Origin: Olivibacter domesticus
GTDB lineage: Bacteria; Bacteroidota; Bacteroidia; Sphingobacteriales; Sphingobacteriaceae
DNA: 64,000 nt
Direction: 5' to 3'
Assembly (NCBI RefSeq): GCF_900109575.1
Contig: NZ_FOAF01000005.1
Coordinates: 1 to 64,000 of the forward strand
The notes beneath the pieces were generated by a model. That model was not told where the DNA came from, ran no database searches, and saw only the letters and a program-made list of their open reading frames with translations. Position 1 is the first letter of the stretch; each line of letters starts with the position of its first letter. The translations under genes and the position numbers were made by a program. Below are positions 16,975 through 26,538 of the stretch, piece after piece.

Positions 16975-18003
16975 TTATAAAGAACTGCGTAACTGTAAAC
17001 AAAAGTCTAATGCAATATCTTGTGCCATGTTATCTTTGATAGTCTTAGCTGTTAGTTCACCCATTTGTCTATAATTGGTGCTGATGGTAGTAATTCCTCC
17101 CACCATATATTTCTTCAGTGGTGTATCGTTATAAGAAATAATACCAATATCTCTACCAATAATAAAAGATGTATCCTTTATTTTATCTAGTAAACTTACT
17201 AGATCATCATCATTAACACAGATGTATACTTCTCCTTTTTTTAGTTCAATTTTCTCAATGCTGTCTAAAACACCTCTTTCGAAAGCGTACTGTTGGCAGA
17301 AACTGTTGAAACCTCTCTTTATATCAACAGGTAAATAACTTTTTTTATGGAAAATTAGTTGTAAGGTATCATACTTACTTAAAGCTGACAATGCCTGTTC
17401 TAAAGCTTTATAAATATCTCCTTCAAAATCTTCATATATAGTTGTATGATTACCTTTAACTCGTTTTAGACGTTTATCTAATATAACTAGTTTTTCTTTT
17501 GGCAATGTATCAATCAAGGCTTCTGCTTCTTCTTCATTATCGATAAAATGCGGTAATATTACATAGTGCGTATAATCTTGCCTTTTATTCAGTAAACGCT
17601 TAAATAAATAAAAATCATTGTTGTAAACATAAAAATCAATTGGAATATCAGTACCAAGATCTTCTATAAAACGTTGATAAAATAGATTTTTTCCATCACT
17701 AATTTTATTTACAAGCAGACAAATACGTAGCGGATTATTTATTTCGGTAGTGGATATAAAATGACCCTTTCCGGGTACCGCTTTTAGGATTCCTAAGTAT
17801 CGCAAATATTTATATCCCCTGTCGGCCGTTTCTCTCGAAATCTCTAGGTGATTAGTCAACTCATTCAAAGAAGGTAATAGATTGTTTTGTTGAAACTTCC
17901 CCTGTTTGATGGCACTTAAAATGGCATATGCTAATTGCAGGTATTTCGGCGTTGACGAATAGCTATCAACGTGTACGTGGTCGAAAAAAAAGCTGTTATT
18001 CAT
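16975..18003 (-). CDS. GntR-type transcriptional regulator with LacI-like sensor domain
   Basis: This is a cytoplasmic DNA-binding regulator, the only transcription factor I find in the window. Residues about 18-88 form a GntR winged helix-turn-helix (LAYAILSAIKQGKFQQNNLLPS, then SRETADRGYKYLRYLGILKAVPGKGHFIS). Residues about 92-330 look like a periplasmic-binding-protein/LacI-type ligand domain (RICLLVNKISDG, IGIISYNDTPLKKYMVGGITTIS). Such proteins in Bacteroidota usually sense a sugar and repress or activate nearby sugar genes. It sits between the GH2 and GH141-like genes on the same strand. Its operator and ligand are unknown; the direct-repeat motif described here looks more like an AraC-type target. 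Confidence 0.85.
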   Translation of the reverse strand: MNNSFFFDHVHVDSYSSTPKYLQLAYAILSAIKQGKFQQNNLLPSLNELTNHLEISRETADRGYKYLRYLGILKAVPGKGHFISTTEINNPLRICLLVNKISDGKNLFYQRFIEDLGTDIPIDFYVYNNDFYLFKRLLNKRQDYTHYVILPHFIDNEEEAEALIDTLPKEKLVILDKRLKRVKGNHTTIYEDFEGDIYKALEQALSALSKYDTLQLIFHKKSYLPVDIKRGFNSFCQQYAFERGVLDSIEKIELKKGEVYICVNDDDLVSLLDKIKDTSFIIGRDIGIISYNDTPLKKYMVGGITTISTNYRQMGELTAKTIKDNMAQDIALDFCLQLRSSL

Positions 18004-18110
18004 ATTATATCAGTTGTTAATTGTTAGTTGTTAGTTCTGAGTCCCACAACGCTTAGCTCACAACCCGCAATTCAAAATTCACTCATAACTTATCGTTCAT
18101 CACTCATCAT
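18004..18110. repeat. Low-complexity TCATCACTCAT tract at a gene end
   Basis: The gap holds TTGTTAATTGTTAGTTGTTAG-like units (about 18010-18035) and an array of degenerate 6-8-nt TTCATCAC/TCATCATTCA units (18080-18113). The array continues into the GH2 gene and encodes its C-terminal NDE. The same unit type occurs near 6210-6250, 31081-31125 and on both sides of the S23 gene at 40 kb. Confidence 0.5.
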
Positions 18111-20526
18111 TCACTACCGCCAGCTTCAACGCTGCTCCTTCCAAACCTTTGGCACTTACTTTTAAGACAATTTCTCCTGCTATATCTTTCGCTTGTATAA
18201 TAGCAAGGCATTTACCATTATAAGCCTGTTTACTGCTCCCTTTAAGAGACGACAAATCCGCCTGAAAGCCATTATCAACGCCAGCCAAAAAGCCGGCCCC
18301 ATCGACATCGAACTTTAATTCGTTCATTGCAGTTGGCACTAGATTTCCTTGCTCATCCACAATATCAACAGTCACAAAAGCCAAGTCATCCACCCCACTC
18401 CGCATGATGCTTTTATCAACCTTTAGTTGAATCTTTTCCGGTTTCCCAGCAGTTTGAATTTCCTTTACCAACACTGTTTGCCCATTTTTTTTAGAAACGG
18501 CGTTTAATACTCCCGCTTGAAAAGGCACCTTCCAAGAAACATGCATCTCGCCATTTTTTTTCTGTTTTATCCCTAATGATTTACCATTTAAAAAGAGTTC
18601 TACTTCATCCGCTTGACTGTAATAGGCCCAGACATCCACTACTTGGCCGTCTTTCCAATTCCAATGCGGCAATAAGTGTAATACAGGTTTAGCTGTCCAT
18701 TCACTTTGGTACATATAATAAACATCTTTGGGGAAACCTGCTAAATCAATAATGCCATAATAAGAACTCCTTGCCGGGTAATCATAAGGCACCGGTTCGC
18801 CCAAATAGTCAAAGCCTGTCCAAACAAATAAACCTGCTAAAAAATCACGTTCTTTAACAGCTTTCCATGCTTGTTCATGACTCGTACCCCAATAAGCCGC
18901 TACCTGATCATATGCAGAAACGGTATAATCCGAGTTTCCATTTTTGACGAATTTTTCTTTCGCGCTAGGCGGCCAAAAACGTAAGGTGTCATATCCAAGA
19001 TCATAGTGCCCACGCGTTGCTAATGCAGAGGTGGTTTCTGATGCAAGTAAATTTTGATGAGGAAAATTTATCGGCAGGCTATCGTACTGTTCATATTTAT
19101 AATTAAAGCCTAGCACATCTAAGGTGTTTGCCTGGGCAATAAAATTTTTTTCAAAGTGCGTCTCTGTAAGGGCAGCGGTAACCGGACGCGTGCTATCTAC
19201 TTCTTTAACAATTGCCGTAAGCTCTCTTGTCAATCGGGTTCCCGTACTATCAAATTGCTCGCGTATTTCATTGCCTATACTCCACATAAATACAGAAGGG
19301 TGATTTCTATCGCGCTTCACCAGATCTTCTAAATCTTTTTTATGCCATTTTTCAAAATCCAAGGAATAATCAAACTTATTCTTTTTTTTCTGCCACATAT
19401 CGAAGGCTTCATCCATCACTAAGAAACCCATACTATCACATAGATCTAAAAATTCGGGTGCTGGAGGATTGTGAGAAACACGTATAGCGTTTGCGCCCAT
19501 TTCCTTCAATAGTTGCAATTGCCTTTCCATAGCCCTTTTATTAACGGCTGCGCCGAGTGCTCCTAAATCGTGATGCATACAAACGCCTAGTATTTTTTTC
19601 GGTTCTCCATTAAAAGAAAAGCCTTTTCTTGCATTGAAAGAAAAATAACGAATACCTACCGGAATGCGCTGCTCGTCCAATAATTGGTTGTTTACGAAAA
19701 TCTGTGTTTTTACTTGATAGCGATAAGGATTTTCAACGCTCCATAAAATCGGTTTGGCAAGCTTTATTTGAAATGTTGCCTCTGTTAATGTATCTTGTAA
19801 AGACTGTCGATATTGCTCCTTTGCTACCAATCGGTTTTCTTGATCGTAAATAGTTATCCGAACATCCGTCGCAACTGGATGGCCGGTTAGGTTCTTAAGC
19901 GATGTAATCTGTTGCACAATCGCCTCTTCATTCGCTATTTTGGGGGTAGTCACAAAAGCACCCCAATGATCAATTGCTACCTTATTTTTAAAAACCAACC
20001 ACACGTTTCGGTAAATTCCCGAGCCTGAATACCAACGGGAATTGGGTTGTTGGCTATTATCTACCCGAACAGCAATTGTATTGGCTTGTCCTTCTCTTTT
20101 TAGATAGGGTGTAAGATCATACCTGAAGGACGTATAGCCACTAGGTCGCTTTCCTAGGTAATGTCCATTTATCCAAACCTCACTATTCCTATACACGCCA
20201 TCAAAATCAATGTATACTTGTTTCTCTTCATCTTTCTCCGGGAGAGAAAATGTCTTTCGATACCAGCCAACACCTCCTGGCAGCGCTCCTCCCTGGTTGG
20301 TAGCAGGATGTTCTTTCGAAAAAGCCCCTTCGATACTCCAATCATGCGGTAACGTTAGTTTTCGCCATTCTGAATCGTCAAAATCTGCCGATTTGGCATC
20401 TTGATTATCTCCTAAGCAAAACTTCCATTGATCATTAAAAAGCGTCCTACCTAGAGATTGTTCTTGTCCGTAGAGTGTAACACCAAATAGGCAGAAGAGA
20501 ATACAAAATATGAGGGCTTTAAACAT
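18100..20526 (-). CDS. Exported GH2 glycosidase (beta-galactosidase-like)
   Basis: This is a predicted periplasmic exo-glycosidase removing a beta-linked sugar from pectic side chains. Signal peptide about 1-20 (TLYG/QEQ). Domains in order are the sugar-binding jelly roll (about 25-185, with GVGWYRKTF and GVYRNSEVWINGHYLG), an Ig-like domain (185-300), the TIM barrel (300-590), and a DUF4982-like plus a further Ig-like domain to the end. The proton donor is Glu420 in WSIGNE and the nucleophile is probably Glu497 in LASETTS. GH2 includes beta-galactosidases, beta-glucuronidases and alpha-L-arabinopyranosidases, so specificity is open. The C-terminal NDE is encoded by an ATGATGA-type tract. It starts 21 nt after the upstream gene's stop. 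Confidence 0.9.
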   Translation of the reverse strand: MFKALIFCILFCLFGVTLYGQEQSLGRTLFNDQWKFCLGDNQDAKSADFDDSEWRKLTLPHDWSIEGAFSKEHPATNQGGALPGGVGWYRKTFSLPEKDEEKQVYIDFDGVYRNSEVWINGHYLGKRPSGYTSFRYDLTPYLKREGQANTIAVRVDNSQQPNSRWYSGSGIYRNVWLVFKNKVAIDHWGAFVTTPKIANEEAIVQQITSLKNLTGHPVATDVRITIYDQENRLVAKEQYRQSLQDTLTEATFQIKLAKPILWSVENPYRYQVKTQIFVNNQLLDEQRIPVGIRYFSFNARKGFSFNGEPKKILGVCMHHDLGALGAAVNKRAMERQLQLLKEMGANAIRVSHNPPAPEFLDLCDSMGFLVMDEAFDMWQKKKNKFDYSLDFEKWHKKDLEDLVKRDRNHPSVFMWSIGNEIREQFDSTGTRLTRELTAIVKEVDSTRPVTAALTETHFEKNFIAQANTLDVLGFNYKYEQYDSLPINFPHQNLLASETTSALATRGHYDLGYDTLRFWPPSAKEKFVKNGNSDYTVSAYDQVAAYWGTSHEQAWKAVKERDFLAGLFVWTGFDYLGEPVPYDYPARSSYYGIIDLAGFPKDVYYMYQSEWTAKPVLHLLPHWNWKDGQVVDVWAYYSQADEVELFLNGKSLGIKQKKNGEMHVSWKVPFQAGVLNAVSKKNGQTVLVKEIQTAGKPEKIQLKVDKSIMRSGVDDLAFVTVDIVDEQGNLVPTAMNELKFDVDGAGFLAGVDNGFQADLSSLKGSSKQAYNGKCLAIIQAKDIAGEIVLKVSAKGLEGAALKLAVVNDE

Positions 20527-20547
20527 TTCTTGTTATTTATACGTATA

Positions 20548-21672
20548 CTATTTTTTCTGATCGATGGGCGGAGCAACAAATTGCAATTGGCTTTTTCCAA
20601 GATCTTTTGATGTAGCCACGGCAATACCCCGCTGTTCCTCCTTATTTACCGCACAATAAAAATGATAAACAACTCCCTCATGCTTTAGAACAAAGGATTT
20701 ATGCGCATATAATTGGTCATAAGGTTCAGATGGCTCGATTAGATTTTCACCTTCCCAATCCGTCCAACGCACTAAATCTTTCGAAGCAGCAAAGCGGTTA
20801 AATGCCCCTTTACGATTCTGCCAAAAAGCACCAAAATAAAACATGATATAAGTATCTCCCATTTGTTGTATCACGGCATCACCAGTTAATCCTACCGGAT
20901 GATGCATCACGGGGGCCGCCAAATAACGTTTCCAATGAATCATATCATCCGAAACGGCCATTCCTATCCGCTCGAACCAGCGCGTTTTTAGATTATTTTC
21001 AAGAGAATCTCCATTGGCATTATAGTACATAACAAAGGGGTGGCCCGTCAAACGTCTTTTATCTTGTATAACGGTGCTTTTGAAAAGCTTCCGATTTTCC
21101 CACCATCTCACATCTTTATCTTTGGCTGTAAATAGAGGAGCCTCAAGGCGCTCCCATTCATGAGCGATCCATGGCTCTTGTGTAGTATATGCCATTCCGA
21201 TAGACAGATTACCTGCTTCATATCCTTTTGCATCGCCGCCAAAGTATGACATCCAATACCTTCCATTAAACTTGTTAAGTTTATAACTCCCGCCCCATGT
21301 GATGTCCTGTAGTGCATTATATCCAGCTTTTTGGTCGGCATCCCAAGAAGCCTTTTCGGAAAAAGACATCAGCTTTCCTAGGTTTTTCCAGTGTAATAGG
21401 TTTTCGCTAGATGCCAACCAGGTTTCATATCCTCGTCCATCAAAAATCAAATAGGTCATATACCATAAATTGTCTTTCCGAAAAACGGTCGGACAGTCCA
21501 TCTTCTTATCGTTGCTGGGTGGCACCATAACAAGTCCATATTTATACGGGGTTTTAACCTCCTGATAGATACTATCCATTTCTTCGCGTGTAACGCTTGT
21601 TTGCTGCGCATAAACGAATGTTTCTTCGCTAAAAAAAATGAAAAGCAGTATTAAATAAAATGGTTTTTTCAT
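20548..21672 (-). CDS. Exported five-bladed beta-propeller glycosidase (GH43/GH32-like)
   Basis: I use the ATG at 21672, which gives signal peptide MKKPFYLILLFIFFSEETFVYA; the frame is open to 21720 but that part falls in a repeat hairpin. The body shows the repeated blade pattern of clan GH-F/GH-J enzymes: DCPTVFRKDNLWYMTYL, WLASSENLLHWKNLG, GMAVSDDMIHWKRY, LTGDAVIQQMGDTYIMFYF, RFAASKDLVRWTDW. The Asp of DCPTVF and the Asp of LTGDAV are candidate catalytic or positioning acids. It may be an arabinofuranosidase or another exo-acting enzyme, but I cannot name the family with confidence. It lies between a GH78 and a GH2 gene. Confidence 0.65.
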   Translation of the reverse strand: MKKPFYLILLFIFFSEETFVYAQQTSVTREEMDSIYQEVKTPYKYGLVMVPPSNDKKMDCPTVFRKDNLWYMTYLIFDGRGYETWLASSENLLHWKNLGKLMSFSEKASWDADQKAGYNALQDITWGGSYKLNKFNGRYWMSYFGGDAKGYEAGNLSIGMAYTTQEPWIAHEWERLEAPLFTAKDKDVRWWENRKLFKSTVIQDKRRLTGHPFVMYYNANGDSLENNLKTRWFERIGMAVSDDMIHWKRYLAAPVMHHPVGLTGDAVIQQMGDTYIMFYFGAFWQNRKGAFNRFAASKDLVRWTDWEGENLIEPSEPYDQLYAHKSFVLKHEGVVYHFYCAVNKEEQRGIAVATSKDLGKSQLQFVAPPIDQKK

Positions 21673-21686
21673 GCCTATATTTTTAT

Positions 21687-21845
21687 TTACTTTTCTTTTC
21701 CCATAAAAGAAAAGTAACAAAAGAAAACTCGCAGCTGAAAACTTTTCGTGAAACGCTATTGCCGTTACTTAGCTATTGCTAACCGAAAAATTTTGAGGCT
21801 GCATCTCCGTGTATGAATGTTCCGCCTACGACTTAGTATAATTAT
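21687..21845. repeat. Dispersed intergenic repeat, family 2, copy A
   Basis: It starts with a perfect 13-bp hairpin TTACTTTTCTTTT-CCCAT-AAAAGAAAAGTAA (21687-21717), only 15 nt from the downstream gene's ATG. Next comes a diverged block (CTCGCAGCTGAAAACTTTTCGTGAAA, TTACTTAGC, GCTAACCGAA, TTTTGAGGC) shared with the copies at 36.7 and 38.8 kb. No coding frame is evident. Confidence 0.7.
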
Positions 21846-21908
21846 TAATACACCTACTACCACAATTGCCTATGCTACTCATGGCTTTTCGCTTTTCACT
21901 CAAATTCA

Positions 21909-24683
21909 TCACTTATTAGTATCTACAACAAAATGGTAGTTCCCGGATCCGATTGCTAGTACAAGTTTATTTCCCTCTCTTCCTAATACTTTTATATCCG
22001 CTTCCGCTAATGTTTTATTGCTTTCATAAGTAGTGTCATTTTCCTTACAGGGTACATAGACTTTAGCCGCAGTATTGGTAGGAATGCTTACCACCAGCTC
22101 GAAGCGACTATTCATTTTTTTCCATGAAGAACGGATTTGGCCATAAGGGGAATGATAGGATGCTTCAGTATAATCTACATCTCCTACTACTTCTGGATTA
22201 ATTTCTATTTTATTAAAGGCCACTCCATTCTCTTGCTGTTTAATCCCGGCCAGGCCGCTATATAGCCATTCCATTAGATGTCCCAACATAAAATGATTAT
22301 TAGAAACGCGTTCCAGCGCTTGCCAAGATTCAGTTAGCGCCGTTGCTCCCTTCGCTAATTGATAACCATAGCCCGGCACATCGGTTCTACTGTTCATATC
22401 ATAAATAACATCCGAATGCCCTTCCTCTTCCAGCACTTTTAACACATAACGATAGCCGATATCACCTGCCGTTAAGGCATTTCCTCGTTTACGAATATCC
22501 GCTAGGAGGTTTTTAACTACCGCATCTTTATCGGTAGAATCAACTAACTGCATATAAACGGCCATCGCATTTGCCGTTTGACTGCCCGTAGCATATTGCT
22601 TTGTAGAAGAATTAAAAAATGTTGTATTAAAGGCAGTCCTTACCTTTTGTGCGAGTACCGTATATTCTTCTTTTTCCGCTTCATATCCCAACATTTCGGC
22701 AATTCCTGCTAATAGCCGTAGATCATAATAATACATAGCTGTCCCTGTTACACCCATCGGTGTTAACTGCGAAACACCTGGTGGTTTTGGGCCAAGGTCA
22801 TACCAATCGCCTAAACCTTGCCTTAAAATATGATCCTCTGCTTTTGAACTCAAATACCTGATGTATTTCTTCATCATCGGATATGCGGCATATAATACCT
22901 CTCTATTACCATACCATTTGTATAAATACCAGGGAAGGATGATACTGGCACTCCCCCATTCCGGTGAATCACGAAACATCTCTCCTCCCCAGTTAAATTC
23001 TACGAATTCGGGAGCAATCTCCGGTACCAAACCACTGGTTAATTGGGAATTAATCATATCGTTCACAACCTTTCTTAGCAGTGTTGCAATATCATAATTA
23101 TAGCGAACGGAGGCACCCATCAGATGTGTTTCTTCAAGCCATCCCAATTTTTCACGATGTGGACAATCCGTAAATACACTCACCATATTGCTTTTTATCG
23201 CCCAGTCGATTAAGGCATGCGTTCGGTTAAACACGCTATTTGACGTTTGAAAAGTACCTGACTCTTTTGCAGCATTGCGCGTATGTAAACCTACTAATGA
23301 AAGTATTTGCGGTAACTTGTTTGACAAGGCCTTCTGTTTAGGCACACCCCCTCGTAGCTCAAGGTAACGAAACCCATAATAACTAAAACGGGGTTCCCAT
23401 ATTTCTTCACCATCTCCTTTTAACACATATTCGAAGTAATAAGGACCGCCGCTTGCTTTTTGAGTAACGCAACCATTTTTGAGTAATTCACCTGGATATA
23501 CACGAATGGTATCTCCTCTATTTCCTTTCACGTGTAATCGAATAATACCGGAGGCATTCTGACCAAGATCATACACCCAATTTCCACTAGATGCTTGTTC
23601 AATTCGTTTCGGTTCAAAATGCTCAAAAACCTTCAAGGGTTCTGCCATTTGTGGATTTAACTGCGGGGGACCGTCTACCACAATAGCTTGCTTCCAGCTT
23701 TTATCATTGAAATTTTCGTTATCCCATCCCGTTTGTTCTAAACGAGCATCATAATCTTCTCCTCCATAAATGCTAGAAAAGGTGATCGGACCTTTCGCTG
23801 TTTTCCATTGATTATCACTGACGATGTCTTGCGTACTTCCATCTTGATATCGAATATTTAGGCGGGCAATCATTTTTGGATAACCAAAAGCGACCTTTTG
23901 TTTCCTGTAACGGCCCTTTACAGGCGGAATATAGTAAAAGCCATTTCCTAACAATACGCCTAATACATTTTCTCCATTTCTTAATTGCTCGCTTACATCG
24001 AACGTTTCATATAACGCCTCTTTATCATATTTGGTCCAACCTGCATCTAGAAAATGGTCGCCAATTTTTTGCCCATTTATATGCAGTTCAAAATGCCCAA
24101 GACCGCTAATAAACAAGGTAGCCCGTGCAATTTTCTTTTGAACCTGAAACGGCTTGCGAAAGATTGGTAATATATTATTATCCTGATAAGTGTCTTTTTT
24201 ATCACTTTTGGGCAGAGGGTCAACTCGTTCCTGTGCTAACTCCTCATAGGCAATCCATTTGGCATTTTTCCAGTCCTTCGCATTAAACAACCCCATCTGC
24301 CATTGCGAGGGGGCAGACCATTCCGACTGATTTCCATGATTATCCCATACTTTAACGCGCCAGTAGTATACTTTTGTGGCTTGCAATTCCTTCCCTGAAT
24401 AAGATACTTGAATAGATTCTTTCGATGCTATTTTGCCAGAATCCCAAATATTGCCCTTACCTTTTAACAACTCATTAAGATTGTCTGACACTAAGATGTA
24501 ATAGAATCCCTGGCAGGTATTTCTTAGTGTACTCACTAGCTCCCAGCTAAAGGAGGGATGGACTGTTATAAGCCCTTTGGGATTTTCTTTATATTCTGTA
24601 CGCAAATTGGCTACCGATAATTCGTTAGCATAAGCGTTAGCGCAACAACATACAATGATAAAGAATATAATTATCCGATTCAT
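21909..24683 (-). CDS. Exported GH78 alpha-L-rhamnosidase
   Basis: This full-size (924 residues) periplasmic alpha-L-rhamnosidase has signal peptide about 1-19 (ANAYA/NEL). The domain order is typical: fibronectin-like N-terminal domain (about 22-135, LRTEYKENPKGL), jelly-roll sugar-binding domain (about 140-340, LFISGLGHFELHINGQKIG), a second beta-sandwich (345-470, YDLGQNASGIIRL), the (alpha/alpha)6 catalytic barrel (about 475-815), and a C-terminal beta domain. The catalytic motif DCPHREKLGWLEETH is at 506-520, with Asp506, Glu511 and Glu518 as candidate catalytic acids. It is the first gene after promoter P3, so it heads its own transcription unit. Confidence 0.93.
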   Translation of the reverse strand: MNRIIIFFIIVCCCANAYANELSVANLRTEYKENPKGLITVHPSFSWELVSTLRNTCQGFYYILVSDNLNELLKGKGNIWDSGKIASKESIQVSYSGKELQATKVYYWRVKVWDNHGNQSEWSAPSQWQMGLFNAKDWKNAKWIAYEELAQERVDPLPKSDKKDTYQDNNILPIFRKPFQVQKKIARATLFISGLGHFELHINGQKIGDHFLDAGWTKYDKEALYETFDVSEQLRNGENVLGVLLGNGFYYIPPVKGRYRKQKVAFGYPKMIARLNIRYQDGSTQDIVSDNQWKTAKGPITFSSIYGGEDYDARLEQTGWDNENFNDKSWKQAIVVDGPPQLNPQMAEPLKVFEHFEPKRIEQASSGNWVYDLGQNASGIIRLHVKGNRGDTIRVYPGELLKNGCVTQKASGGPYYFEYVLKGDGEEIWEPRFSYYGFRYLELRGGVPKQKALSNKLPQILSLVGLHTRNAAKESGTFQTSNSVFNRTHALIDWAIKSNMVSVFTDCPHREKLGWLEETHLMGASVRYNYDIATLLRKVVNDMINSQLTSGLVPEIAPEFVEFNWGGEMFRDSPEWGSASIILPWYLYKWYGNREVLYAAYPMMKKYIRYLSSKAEDHILRQGLGDWYDLGPKPPGVSQLTPMGVTGTAMYYYDLRLLAGIAEMLGYEAEKEEYTVLAQKVRTAFNTTFFNSSTKQYATGSQTANAMAVYMQLVDSTDKDAVVKNLLADIRKRGNALTAGDIGYRYVLKVLEEEGHSDVIYDMNSRTDVPGYGYQLAKGATALTESWQALERVSNNHFMLGHLMEWLYSGLAGIKQQENGVAFNKIEINPEVVGDVDYTEASYHSPYGQIRSSWKKMNSRFELVVSIPTNTAAKVYVPCKENDTTYESNKTLAEADIKVLGREGNKLVLAIGSGNYHFVVDTNK

Positions 24684-24747
24684 CCATTAAGCTTATTTAA
24701 GCGTATCAACTAAATAATATCGCCTGGTTTAAGGTTAGCCTTAATTA

Positions 24748-24812
24748 CAAAGATAGGTGGGATTTCTCTTCTGTGCTTATAGCAATTTTCCCTTATTTTG
24801 TAGGATCTTATC
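24748..24812 (-). promoter_or_regulatory. PUL promoter P3: direct repeat plus -7 box, for the GH78-led operon
   Basis: On the minus strand a perfect -7 box TATCTTTG (plus 24748-24755) lies 24 nt from the proximal repeat (plus TAGCAATTTTCC, 24780-24791). The distal repeat (plus TAGGATCTTATC, 24801-24812) starts 21 nt further. With P2 it shares TTATAGCAWWTTTCCCT and TTTTGTAGGATNTTATC at identical spacing. The rest of the gap (24813-24974) shows no gene; it must include the 3' end of the upstream unit, but I see no clear terminator. Confidence 0.75.
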
Positions 24813-24974
24813 TTTAAATGTTAAAGATACATTTTATAAAACTATTCAATCTGACCCGTCCATTTATTTAGCCTCTGCTTCTCTTTTATTTACCCGAGCG
24901 ACAAATAACTAATACAAAAATACTAAGAATCAAGCATCAAGAAAGAAATGCAAGGATGCTAAACAACGAAGGTA

Positions 24975-26528
24975 TCAATAACTGATATTCTTTAGGGAAA
25001 TGGCATGCTCATCTTCCACATCGGGCATATCAAATAAAATTTTTTTAGTTGGTATGTCAAATTGCACACCCTCGAAGCCAATGTTTTTTATATTTAGTCC
25101 ATGCAAGGTATCGTCTTTACTCTTCAATAGGGCATTTGTTAGCTGAATATTTCTAGCGTCTGTCGCCTCAAAGAGCTTTTCTGAATTAGATTGCACATTG
25201 CGAATCATTACATTTTCTAATGGAGACTCCGGGATACCATCTATGCGAACAAACTGTGATGCATTTTCAATGATAAGATCTTTGATCTGAATATCTTTGA
25301 AATGCGGCGTCAACTTATTAACAGCAATTTTTGTTGATCTATCCGCCGCGGCACCCACATGAACTGCGCTTCCCAACATATCCCATCTTAGGGCTGTTTC
25401 GCCTACATTCATTCTGATACGCTCATAATATAACTTTTCTCCTCCTCCGCCCCTCGGTCTTCTTGTTTTGAAACGTATTCCGTTACCTTCATTGTTGAAT
25501 ACACAATCATGTACATATAAATTGCGAATAACACCTGCCGTCTCACTACCTATAGTGATGCCTCCATGCCCTTTCTCCGCCAGACAATAACGTACTACTA
25601 CATTTTCAGTAGGTTTATTAACACGTAATCCATCCCAACCCCGCCCTGCTTTCATTGCAAGACAATCGTCCCCTGTCCGCAACGTGCAATATTCAACCAA
25701 TACATTTTTGGAGGATTCGATATCGATACCATCTCCTCGCGGTATACCTATCGAATTAATTGTTACTCCACGAATTATTACCCGATCACAATATTGAGGC
25801 ACTATATTCCAAAATGCTGTTCTCTCCAAGCTTATTCCCTCAATTAAAACATTTGTACAATTAATGGGAGCAATGAACATAGGAGGAAAAATAAAGCCCT
25901 CGTTATTACCATCGTATACCCGTTCTTTTACCGGCTTATCAAGTGCCACTACATTTTCAATCACATCATGCGTCATAATTCGCTCTCTAACAGAACCTTC
26001 GGCCGGCCCTACCAGCTTTCCCTTCCCTGTTACCGCTATATTTTCTTGCCCATTGGCGTAAATACATGCTCCTAATGACATTAATTCTATGCCTTCGTTC
26101 CGGGTAAAGACAACAGGTAGATAATCTTTAATCTCCCCACTAAAATAAAGTTTAGCACCTTCAGACAGGTACAGGTTCACATTACTTTTTAGACTTATTC
26201 TCCCCGTGTTCCATTTACCGCTAGGTATGATCACCTTACCTCCGCCGCTTGCAGATAATTCATCGATCGCTTGCTGGATAAGACCTGTTGCCAGCTGTCC
26301 TTTTTTGAGCCCCCGATCTTCAATAGATATAGACCGTGCAGGAAATGTTGGTTTCCGTAAATTTATCGTTGGAAATGGTGCTGATATGGCCGCGATTGTA
26401 TCCGGCATTCTTGCAGCGCCTACGGCATCGCTTGTCGGGATATGTGACAAACTATTCAGATCAACGCTGGCCTTAGGCTGACAAGCATTCAATAAGCATA
26501 TAACAAAGATCCAATGGAACAAGCGCAT
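24975..26528 (-). CDS. GH28 polygalacturonase-family lipoprotein
   Basis: This is a parallel beta-helix hydrolase acting on galacturonic-acid linkages. A lipoprotein signal MRLFHWIFVICLLNAC (Cys16) anchors it in a membrane. Catalytic region: IPRGDGIDIES (263-273), RTGDDC (284-289), EKGHGG (318-323) and GIRFKT (350-355). These match the GH28 motifs NTD, DD, GHG and RIK, except that Asn-Thr of NTD is replaced by Arg-Gly while the Asp is kept. This points to an exo-acting or rhamnogalacturonan-type member rather than a classical endopolygalacturonase. It is the last gene of the long unit that starts with the PL1 lyase and lies 10 nt after the isomerase-like gene. Confidence 0.9.
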   Translation of the reverse strand: MRLFHWIFVICLLNACQPKASVDLNSLSHIPTSDAVGAARMPDTIAAISAPFPTINLRKPTFPARSISIEDRGLKKGQLATGLIQQAIDELSASGGGKVIIPSGKWNTGRISLKSNVNLYLSEGAKLYFSGEIKDYLPVVFTRNEGIELMSLGACIYANGQENIAVTGKGKLVGPAEGSVRERIMTHDVIENVVALDKPVKERVYDGNNEGFIFPPMFIAPINCTNVLIEGISLERTAFWNIVPQYCDRVIIRGVTINSIGIPRGDGIDIESSKNVLVEYCTLRTGDDCLAMKAGRGWDGLRVNKPTENVVVRYCLAEKGHGGITIGSETAGVIRNLYVHDCVFNNEGNGIRFKTRRPRGGGGEKLYYERIRMNVGETALRWDMLGSAVHVGAAADRSTKIAVNKLTPHFKDIQIKDLIIENASQFVRIDGIPESPLENVMIRNVQSNSEKLFEATDARNIQLTNALLKSKDDTLHGLNIKNIGFEGVQFDIPTKKILFDMPDVEDEHAISLKNISY

Positions 26529-26538
26529 ATCATTTTGA

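Noticed and set aside
21687-21717. Long AT-rich hairpin as an intrinsic terminator
   Set aside because: It lies just upstream of an operon gene, lacks a downstream T-run on the minus strand, and recurs as part of a repeat family.
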